Shown: in pieces, positions 55,876 to 64,000 of the stretch
Position numbering within the stretch: the first letter of the stretch is position 1
How the letters are laid out: every line of letters begins with the position of its first letter
Origin: Xenopus tropicalis
Lineage: Eukaryota; Chordata; Amphibia; Anura; Pipidae
Reading direction: 5' to 3'
NCBI RefSeq assembly: GCF_000004195.4
Contig: NC_030683.2
Coordinates: forward strand, 73,317,764 to 73,381,763
Length of the DNA: 64,000 nucleotides
Translations under genes and position numbers: made by a program
Notes under the pieces: generated by a model
Database searches by the model: none
Seen by the model: the letters and a program-made list of their open reading frames with translations, nothing else
Told to the model about the DNA's origin: nothing

Positions 55876-58800
55876 TCAATGGGTCAACAAGCCAACTGTC
55901 CCATATTTTCTCAAATTTGTCCGGGCAACCTCACGCCACAAATGTAAATCAATTAGCTTGCTCCAAAAGGCAAGAGTAGGAGGTTCCGTGGCTTTCCTTG
56001 TGAGCAGGATAGCTTTTTTTGCATAGTGTAAGAGCTGTTGATGCTTATACATATGCTTCGGCAGTACAAATTCCTCTTTCAATTGGGCAAACTGTTCACC
56101 AGAGTGCACTATATAAACAAGGTGTTTAACACTGGCTGTGGCCCAAGAACTAGCATATTGGAGAGATCTGAATTGCACCAGGGTGCTGTTGCCCCAAAGT
56201 GGAAAGTATTTGGACCAGCTGCCTGTTGTCAGGTAAGCAGATATTACAGTTCTGTGAATTATTTGGGTTACAGTTTTCATAGAAGGGTGTCAAAGCATAC
56301 ACAGATGGGAGACCTCAATGCAATTGATGGCCGGGGTCTCAAAGGAGGAGATTACCGAAGCTTCCAGCATGGTGGCTGGGTTGTCGGGGTCTGGATTAAG
56401 CCACCACCAGGCATACACCACCTGACTAAAATAGTAGTAAAGTAAGATGTTAGGGAGGGCCAGCCCACCCTTCTTTACTGGGGTTTGTAGCATCTGCAGA
56501 CACAAGCCTCAAGCTGTTAAAACCACATCTTTGGAAGCATAGTTGGTGCAACATGAAAGGCATATAGAAATTTGGTAAATAAATCATTTTCAGGATATTA
56601 ATTCAACCTAGCAGTTTACCAGTGTTGAATTTTTATTTTAAGGGACCCCAGTATTGGGGTTAAATTCAGCTCAGAGTATTGCCTTGGGTCCCTGTGAACT
56701 ACAATACCTAGATAGGTGATGGAGGACACTGATTTGAGCTGGAGTCCATGTTGCAAGTCCCTGGTATTGCCGGGGTCTATAGGGAAGACAGTCGAATTTG
56801 CCCAGTTGGTTTTAAGACCTGAAAAAATCCCACATTTTGTTACCTCCACAAGGAGCATAGAAAGGTATTTTTGGTGTTGGCTAGGTATATCAGTATATCA
56901 TCCACATAAAGCCAGATTTTTTCCTCTAGCCTCTGGATTTTAAGACCCTCACTCCCTGGGTTGTTATGTATTTGTATAGTTAGGTGTTCTATGGCTAGGG
57001 CAAAAAGGAGGGGGGATAAGGGACCCCCATATCTAGTTCCCCTTGCCAGTGAGAATTCATGTGATATCTCTGCATTTACTAATATTCTGATTGCAGTGAA
57101 TCATATAAGGCTTTCACCCACTAAATATATTAAATGCCCAGCCCATACCATTGTAAGAGGGTGGGGCAATTCCTCAGTGTCAAAGGCTTTCACTGTGTCC
57201 AATAATACCACCACCTTCTTAATGTCTGTGGCCCTGTTGGGCATAAACTCAGTCTGCTCAGGGTGAATAGAGTGTTTTATTACCCTTTTAAGTCTGTTTG
57301 CAAGCACCTTTGCTAGTATCTTAATGTCTGTGTTCAGGAGTGAAATATGTCTGTAAGGATTCACACCTCTCAGAAGGTTTACCCATTTTAAGAATGTGTA
57401 ATCGTGGACAGTTTAATACCATCAGGGAGTTGTGCTCCCTGTGGTATAGCGTTAAACAGAGATCTAAGCCTGGGCACCACTAGGTCCTTATGTGCTTTGT
57501 ACCATTATTTGCCAATTGAGAGGATCAGAGCCCTCATTGTAATGTTTAGGAATCAGAACACTATTTAGGTATTGGTCAATACATTCCATGGGGCATTGTA
57601 TTTTAGAACTGTATAAATTGGATTAAAACTTGATGAGAAATTATGAAAGAATCTGGTCCTGCGCACAAAGCTCCCAGCCTCCCTCAGAGATCAGCATGGG
57701 GATAGATGTTATTTTGATAGGGTCCTTGGTGAGGATCGCCTGGAGCCTGCCGCTTTTGTCCTCTTTATCATACCAAGAAGCCACCCTCTGGATCTCCTAT
57801 TGGAGTATTTTTGCACATAGGCAAGATTGACATCTCTCTGGGCAGCCACAAGGGCCAGTCCCAAAGGCTCTGCAGGGTTGTTAGCAAATTATGTTTCAGC
57901 CTCTCCTAGTTTTCTCTGAAGGGATTCTAAGTCTACATCCTGCCTACCTCTGGCCCACCTAATTACAAAATATAGGTCCCTCACACAAAGGCCTTGCTTG
58001 CATCTTAAAACTACAGGTTCCTGGACAGTGTCCTGATTTATTTCCCCGTATTATCGGTACTGTGCCTTAAATGCATCGCTGACCAGATCACAAGTAATCC
58101 ATTTTGGTGGTAACCTATTACCGTTTCTAGTTGTATTTCAAAAAGGAGAGGGGCATGGTAAGGGCAGATTCTCAGGGTGGAGACAAAGTCAACCTTCTGT
58201 AGTGCTGAAGGAGAAGCCAAGATCAGGTCTATTCAGGAGAGAGCAGAGGTAGATGTAGTATAGCATGAGAACTGTGTAGAGGATGAGCGGGACCATCTCC
58301 AGACATCTATTAGGTTAACTTGATTGATTTGATTCTCCAGAGTGCACTTTTCTGTAAGATAAACCTACACATGGTTTTAAACAAGGATAGGACTTTGTCA
58401 ATCAGTTTTGAGTTGTCAGGGCTATTAAATGCTAGAAAATACCTTGCAAGTAGACAATACTAAGAATTGTCTCTGCTAAAACACACGTAGAGACAATTAT
58501 AGTAAATGATCAGCATTGTCTATTTTAGTAGTCATGAAAAGTAGCTGCTACTAGTAGCTCCATGTGTCTTCACCCTAACTGGAGGAGTTGGACTTGAATT
58601 CTTTACTATATAGTGCTATACTAATATCTATTGGGAGCTGCTATCTTGCTACCTTACCGTTGTTCTGCTGATTGGCTGCTGGGAGGGGGGGGTGATATCA
58701 CTCCAACTTGCAGCTCAGCAGTAAAGTGTAACTGAAGTTTATGAGAGCACAGGTCACATGGTTGTGGAACCCTGGGGAAATGAAGAATATCGCTAGCCCC

Positions 58801-59330
58801 ATATGAAATTTCAAAATTAAATACAAAAAAAATGTTGTGTTTTTAAAAAACGGATTTCAATGCAGGATTCTGCTGAAGAAGCTCTATTAACTTATGAGTT
58901 TTGAAAAAAAAAAACAAGTTATCCCATGACAGTATTCTTTTAAGGATTATCTGGATCAGACTTAAGTCACCCGGTGGGGGTTGGGGGAGTAAACATTGAC
59001 CAGCATCATAGTATTTGTTGCAATCGTAGTCTTTAAAATGAGAAACCTACCAAACCTGTCAGATATCACATTCTCAACAGTGGGGCTAATAATTTTTTTC
59101 TAAAGAGAATGTGCATGCCTCTTGAGTACCCTGCATCAAATATACAGCCAAGCAGTTGTCTTTTTAGAGCACCTACCCGTTTCCCTGCTAAATATGTCTG
59201 TTGGAGCAATACTATATATCTGCCCCTTGGTTTTTGTTTTTTTTTAAATGATCTAATACCTAAAGTCTAAAGGTCCAACAACTTTTTACCTTATCATTCA
59301 GACCCCTAACGTTCCATAAGATTATTTTAA
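55876..59330 (-). pseudogene. L1/Tx1 ORF2 (endonuclease-RT) remnant
   Basis: Pieces in order on the minus strand: WNVRGLNDKVKS near 59320 (endonuclease start), an interruption at 58943-58611, then LASPSALQKVDF with the CPYHAPLLFEIQ end of the endonuclease near 58200. RT blocks read NPYRHISLLNTDIKILAKVL and HSIHPEQTEFMPNRATDIKK around 57364-57230. SGLKTNWANS and TYLGIVVHRD lie near 56800-56690, and KKGGLALPNILLYYYF near 56470. The C-terminal part continues to 55876. The normal product would nick the target and prime cDNA synthesis; this copy cannot. Confidence 0.78.
58611..58943. repeat. Dispersed TTAA-ended repeat, copy 2
   Basis: Matches 2690-3033 over its whole length in the same orientation and ends CAGTATTCTTTTAA. 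It interrupts the L1/Tx1 endonuclease region, so it arrived after the LINE. Confidence 0.75.
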
Positions 59331-59879
59331 GTCTGGTTAGAACATATATATAACTTCCCAACAACCCTTCCCAGTTGTTCTATGGAATCCTCCATAGAAC
59401 AATTGGAGATACATTGTTCCCATAACAATGTAGTCGTAGCGTTGGGGCCCACAACTGAAACTGAAAACTACTCAGTCTATATAAACAAGTTTTAAACAAC
59501 TAGATCTACAGCAAATGGCCCAACTGGGCTAGAGAAATGTTATAGTCTGTGAAATATGCAGATCCCCTGACTCTGCAAAAGGATTCCCTGTATTAGAAAA
59601 TTTGTGGGGGGGGGGGGGGGGATGTAAACTGGCTCCATAATGTGTAACCATCTGGTAAGGAGGGGGAGGAAAGGCACCAATTGTGTGTTACATCACCTGG
59701 TCCAGGGTAGATAGGGGTGTCCTGCAGGCGGTACAGGTATAAAGAGCCAGTGTCCCTCAGGTAGGTGCTTCATAGGTCAGGATACTCACTTTACCCATGT
59801 AATTTAGGTAACTGCGGCCACATCAAGGAGAGCGCACTGGGCTGGATTGTTGCTGTGGTGGGCTGTGTTGTGGAGATTG

Positions 59880-60150
59880 GGGATGAGAGTCCAGCCAATG
59901 TTCAACGTTGGCAGGTTGCTTAGAGATATGTGTCTTCCCCCGCCAATAATCCTTAGCCAGAAAAGGCATACTGTAATTGATACCTAGGTCATGCAAACAT
60001 CTCCAATAAAGGTGCTATGCTGACATTGAACGGCTGCTGAATAGTCCAGGTACAGAGAGACTTGGGATTCTTAAAAGTGGATGTCTCCTTTTTCCCTTGT
60101 GGCCTGGATTGCTGTGTCCCGGTCCCCAGTAATTTAAAAGTTTGATGAGG
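59880..60150 (-). pseudogene. L1/Tx1 ORF1 C-terminal remnant
   Basis: The minus-strand frame reads LHDLGINYSMPFLAKDYWRG and then a Pro/Gln/Ser-rich tail (SHPQSPQHSPPQQQSS), with broken upstream blocks. This looks like the end of an LINE ORF1 nucleic-acid-binding protein. The precise family is uncertain. Confidence 0.55.
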
Positions 60151-60880
60151 AATGGCCTTGGTGGGGCTCAGGGTGGAGGGGTCTCTTGCATGGACAAAAA
60201 TAAAACCGATTCAGAAAGCCTCATGTATCTCAAATGTGCCAATACCAAATATGACTAGATTTCTGACTTCCATTGATCAAAAACTCCCAGCAGTAAATTA
60301 CAGAATTTTCAAAGCATTACAGCAGAATAGAATTTTCAAAGCATTACAGCAGAATAGGGCATACTTTAGATTCCAAGCTAAAAATTCCAAAACATTAAGT
60401 TTAACCCAGGAAACAGTATATTTTTTTGTAACCCCTTTTCGGCTGTATTAGTCAATATATCCAGGTAGGATACAGCATGGGGTACATGTGACTCTGTTTC
60501 ACAGGATGGGCCTTCGCAATGTCTAAGGTGCTTATGAAAGATATTGCTGAACTATAACTCCCACTGCCAGTGTAGTGCAAAGCTTAAATAAATGATGGAA
60601 TGGATGCCAGGAGCTTTTGCAAATCAATATTTAACTGTTTATTGTCCAAGAGAAATAGTAGTGCAGGGAAATCAATACCCACACAGAGGAAATAACTAAA
60701 ACACATCCGAGGATAGAAGAGAGGATGCCACCGGTTTATCCCACCTCTTCTGGAGACTGAGCAGGGTGTAGGGAGGTGCCCTAGTGATTATTAATTCCCC
60801 AGCATAGGTTTTAGTTATGCTAGAATGCACTTTTGTAGTTTAGCCACTAGGTGGCAGGGTTTTGCAAGTTTGGGAAAATT
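60151..60880. other. Spacer between two LINEs
   Basis: Contains a direct duplication of AATTTTCAAAGCATTACAGC (near 60302 and 60330) and a CTCF-like motif at 60844-60857. No gene or named element was found. Confidence 0.4.
60844..60857 (+). promoter_or_regulatory. CTCF-like motif
   Basis: CCACTAGGTGGCAG fits the CTCF core consensus CCASYAGRKGGCRS at every position. It is a single motif match; binding is untested. Confidence 0.3.
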
Positions 60881-63604
60881 ACATAGTTACATAGTTACAT
60901 AGTTACATAGGGTTGAAAAAAGACCTGTGTCCATCAAGTTCAACCCATCCAAGTAAACCCAGCACACCTAACCCACACCTACCAATCTATACTCACATAC
61001 ATAAACTATAAATACAACCACTAGTACTAACTGTAGATATTAGTATCACAATAGCCTTGGATATTCTGATTGATCAAGAACTCATCCAGGCCCCTCTTAA
61101 AGGCATTAACAGAATCTGCCATTACCACATCACTAGGAAGGGCATTCCATAACCTCACTGCCCTCACCGTGAAAAACCACCTACGCTGCTTCAAATGGAA
61201 GCTCCGTTCCTCTAATCTAAAGGGGTGACCTCTGGTGCGTTGATTGTTTTTATGGGAAAAAAGAACATCCCCCAACTTCCTATAATCCCCTCTAATGTAC
61301 TTGTACAGAGTAATCATGTCCCCTCGCAAGCGCCTCTTTTCCAGAGAAAACAACCCCAACCTCGACAGTCTCACCTCATAGTTTAAATCTTCCATCCCCT
61401 TAACCAGTTTAGTTGCACGTCTCTGCACTCTCTCCAGCTCATTAATATCCTTCTTAAGGACTGGAGCCCAAAACTGCACTGCATACTCAAGGTGAGGCCT
61501 TACCAGGGACCTATAAAGGGGCAAAATTATGTTCTCATCCCTTGAGTCAATGCCCTTTTTTATACAAGACAGCACTTTATTTGCTTTAGTAGCCACAGAA
61601 TGACACTGCCTGGAATTAGACAACTTGTTATCAACAAAAACCCCTAGATCCTTCTCCATTAAGGATACCCCCAACACACTACCATTCAGTAGATAGTTTG
61701 CGTTTATATTATTTCTACCAAAGTGCATAACTTTGCACTTATCAACATTGAACCTCATTTTCCAGTTTGCTGCCCAGTTATCTAATTTTGTCAAATCGCT
61801 CTGCAAAGCGGCAGCATCCTGCATGGAACTTATAGTTTTGTACAATTTAGTGTCATCAGCAAAAATAGAAACAATACTGTCTATGCCCACCTCCAGGTCA
61901 TTAATAAACAAGTTAAACAGCAAAGGCCCAAGGACTGACCCCTGCGGTACTCCACTAACCACACTGGTCCAATTAGAAAATGTTCCATTTACAACCACTC
62001 TTTGTACTCTATCCTTCAGCCAGTTCTCTATCCAATTACAAATATTATGTTCTAGGCCAATATTCCTTAATTTGATCATTAACCTTCTGTGAGGTACTGT
62101 ATCAAACGCTTTAGCAAAGTCCAAGTAGATGACATCAACTGCCATTCCAGCATCAAGGTTCCTACTCACCTCCTCATAAAAGGCAACTAAATTAGTCTGG
62201 CAAGATCTGTTACGCATAAAACCATGCTGGCACAAACTAATAGTATTGTGACCTGCAATGTATTCAAGTACCCTATCCCTTATTACCCCTTCCAAAAGTT
62301 TTCCTACTACTGATGTCAGACTAACAGGCCTATAGTTTTCAGGCTGAGAACGGGATCCCTTTTTAAATAACGGCACCACATTAGCAATCCGCCAGTCTCT
62401 TGGCACCATGCCAGACCTCAATGAATCCTGAAAAATTAAGTGAAGAGGTTTGGCAATCACAGCGCTCAGCTCATTTAATACCCTGGGATGAATCCCATCC
62501 GGCCCTGGACCTTTGTTTACCTTTACATGTTCAAGTCTCTTTTGAATTTCCTCCCGAGTGACCCATGCGTCAGTAGCTAAATTACTAGCACTGGGCATAT
62601 TACAAGGGAAGCCTTCATTATCTGGCTCCTCAGATGTATAGACAGATGAAAAATAAGAGTTCAAAATTTCAGCTTTTTCCCCGTTTTCATCAACCAACGT
62701 ACCCCCCCGTGATAATAAAGTTCCCACCCCTTCTTGCTTCATTTTTTTACTATTCACATAATTAAAAAATAATTTTGGATTCTTTTTACTCCTAGCAGCA
62801 ATATCCCTTTCCATCTCTATTTTAGCTTGCCTGATAGCTTTTTTGCATGCTTTATTTGCTTCCTTGTACCTGATGAAAGTTTCTGCTGTCCCAGCTAACT
62901 TGAATGCCCTAAAAGCACGTTTTTTCTTACCAACCTCGACAATAACACTTTTATTCAGCCATAAAGGTTTTGCTTTGCGATGCCTCTCCTTGCTTACTAG
63001 GGGGATATACTGTTGCGTATACCTACAAAGCAATGTTTTAAAGATGTTCCATTTTCCTTCTGTGTCTAACCCCATGAAAAGCCTTTCCCAGTTGACACAT
63101 TGCAGAGATGCCCTTATACTGGCAAAGTCTGCACGTCTAAAATTGAGTGTTTTAGTTACTCCCTTATAGCGCTGTCTCTGCAGCATTATCTCAAAGGAGA
63201 CCATGTTGTGATCACTGTTCCCCAAATGCTCACCCACACAAATGTTAGAGATAAGTTCATTATTATTAGAAATCACCAGGTCCAAAATAGCGTCATTCCT
63301 AGTGGGTTCTTGAACTGCCTGAAATAAAAAGTTGTCATTTAGCATATTTACAAACCTACTAGCTTTTTCTGACTTAGCCACCCCATTACTCCAGTCAATG
63401 TCCGGATAATTAAAGTCCCCCATAACAACAACTTGACCCAGTTTTGAAGCCTCCTCCATTTGCAACAATAGCTGGGCCTCATCCCCCTCATCTATACGGG
63501 GTGGTTTATAACATACACCAATGATCATTTTCTTTGTGACCTTCAGCCCTACTGAAATTTCTACCCAAAGAGATTCGACGTTTTCATTGGTAAAATAGAG
63601 CCTC
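60881..63604 (-). mobile_element. CR1-type LINE copy 2
   Basis: The 3' end at the left has four TTACATAG units (complement of CTATGTAA), the usual short tandem 3' tail of this family. The body runs through ORF2 to a 5' truncation inside the endonuclease. It closely matches copy 1 over 2.07 kb. No target duplication was identified. Confidence 0.93.
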
Positions 63605-63624
63605 CAGCCACTAGAGGGAAACAT
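61027..63624 (-). CDS. CR1 ORF2 (endonuclease-RT), long open frame
   Basis: An 865-codon open frame codes for most of CR1 ORF2, lacking only the N-terminal part of the endonuclease and all of ORF1. Endonuclease blocks are VVMGDFNYPDIDW and LGNSDHNMVSFE. RT blocks are ENYRPVSLTSVVGKLLE, YLDFAKAFDTVPHRRL, SGVPQGSVLGPLLFNLFIND and FADDTKL (FADD codons at 61863-61852). The C-terminal region ends GYCDTNIYS. The first Met (63624) lies in or at the edge of flanking DNA, so it is not the native start. No stop or frameshift interrupts the frame, which is unusual for a dead-on-arrival copy and implies a recent insertion. It encodes no known host function. Confidence 0.9.
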   Translation of the reverse strand: MFPSSGWRLYFTNENVESLWVEISVGLKVTKKMIIGVCYKPPRIDEGDEAQLLLQMEEASKLGQVVVMGDFNYPDIDWSNGVAKSEKASRFVNMLNDNFLFQAVQEPTRNDAILDLVISNNNELISNICVGEHLGNSDHNMVSFEIMLQRQRYKGVTKTLNFRRADFASIRASLQCVNWERLFMGLDTEGKWNIFKTLLCRYTQQYIPLVSKERHRKAKPLWLNKSVIVEVGKKKRAFRAFKLAGTAETFIRYKEANKACKKAIRQAKIEMERDIAARSKKNPKLFFNYVNSKKMKQEGVGTLLSRGGTLVDENGEKAEILNSYFSSVYTSEEPDNEGFPCNMPSASNLATDAWVTREEIQKRLEHVKVNKGPGPDGIHPRVLNELSAVIAKPLHLIFQDSLRSGMVPRDWRIANVVPLFKKGSRSQPENYRPVSLTSVVGKLLEGVIRDRVLEYIAGHNTISLCQHGFMRNRSCQTNLVAFYEEVSRNLDAGMAVDVIYLDFAKAFDTVPHRRLMIKLRNIGLEHNICNWIENWLKDRVQRVVVNGTFSNWTSVVSGVPQGSVLGPLLFNLFINDLEVGIDSIVSIFADDTKLYKTISSMQDAAALQSDLTKLDNWAANWKMRFNVDKCKVMHFGRNNINANYLLNGSVLGVSLMEKDLGVFVDNKLSNSRQCHSVATKANKVLSCIKKGIDSRDENIILPLYRSLVRPHLEYAVQFWAPVLKKDINELERVQRRATKLVKGMEDLNYEVRLSRLGLFSLEKRRLRGDMITLYKYIRGDYRKLGDVLFSHKNNQRTRGHPFRLEERSFHLKQRRWFFTVRAVRLWNALPSDVVMADSVNAFKRGLDEFLINQNIQGYCDTNIYS

Positions 63625-64000
63625 AGGGCAGAAAGGCTATAAGCAGGGTACCACACCCAGTTTGGGGCTTTTTGATAGTAGATCAGTAGGATAGACATAG
63701 AGGGTGTCACAGTGAGAAGCACAAGGCATTTCAGGAAGACAGGCTTTTTAGCATGGGTAGCCCACGCCCCTAACAAGGAAGTAGATGGCTTAGGAGCTAT
63801 GCCACAGAATAGGCCTGTTCAGAGAAGGGCAGAGGGTCGTTAGAGGAACGCCGGACTGTCAAGTGGACAGGTGGGGAGTGAGCTCTCAGCGGGGGTGACG
63901 TTGAGTAAGGCTAGTCGGAGAGAAAAATATGTGAGTGATTGCATTATGGGGTAAGCCTGTCTGTGTTGCCCAGTAGAACTGAATGCTGATCGGAACAGTA
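63605..64000. other. Right edge, no feature seen
   Basis: Unremarkable sequence with short open frames only. CCACTAGAGGG just right of the CR1 junction resembles half a CTCF site. Confidence 0.35.

Larger units (their letters stand above)
55862..60150 (-). mobile_element. L1/Tx1-type LINE, degraded
   Basis: On the minus strand, ORF1 C-terminal remnants (about 60150-59880) precede ORF2 remnants (59330 down to 55876). A 333-bp repeat of another family is inserted in the endonuclease region at 58611-58943. There are many stops and frameshifts, so the copy is old. 5' and 3' edges are estimated. Confidence 0.78.

Noticed and set aside
60152..60451. 99-residue plus-strand frame as a gene
   Set aside because: It lies partly over antisense LINE ORF1 remnants and includes a short direct duplication that repeats residues; no family resemblance.

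Overview
This is a vertebrate nuclear window, most likely from a Xenopus frog. The signs are two spliced, intron-rich host genes, dense CR1, L1/Tx1, Ty3-gypsy, Penelope, Tc1 and hAT elements, and many foldback MITEs of types I associate with Xenopus. I see no prokaryotic genes, CRISPR arrays or convincing tRNA/rRNA genes.

Host genes: both are on the minus strand and both can be rebuilt exon by exon, with GT-AG splice sites and matching phases throughout. SIAE (sialate O-acetylesterase) has ten coding exons from 52177 down to 29112 and encodes 512 residues, with a signal peptide and the GQSNM catalytic-serine motif. PANX3 (pannexin 3) has four coding exons from 16841 down to 6062 and encodes 402 residues, with the four extracellular cysteines and the N-glycosylation sequon of the family. 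The genes are head-to-tail, about 12 kb apart. No gene is visible between them; most of that gap is transposon debris. They are not known to share a pathway; their closeness reflects conserved synteny.

Layout: 1-6.06 kb is downstream of PANX3 and holds foldback repeats and a decayed Tc1 element that contains a CR1 tail. 6.06-16.84 kb is PANX3; intron 3 carries several foldback repeats, intron 2 a perfect 49-bp-arm hairpin and a MITE, and intron 1 a CR1 copy. 17.5-23.6 kb is a degraded Ty3/gypsy element whose order is gag-protease-integrase-reverse transcriptase. It is split by a Tc1 element, which is itself split by a hAT-type MITE. 23.6-29.1 kb is gene-poor. 29.1-52.2 kb is SIAE; its introns hold a Tc1 fragment, a Penelope-like element with hammerhead-like motifs, hAT MITEs, an (AT)n tract and many foldbacks. 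52.2-64 kb is upstream of SIAE and holds a short tandem repeat, a decayed L1/Tx1 element and a CR1 copy with an 865-codon open frame.

No wholly new system is evident. The most notable items are the integrase-before-RT gypsy element, the Penelope locus with an inverted arm and paired hammerhead-like motifs, the nested insertions, and the very large palindromes. Family names come from recognition by eye, without database searches.
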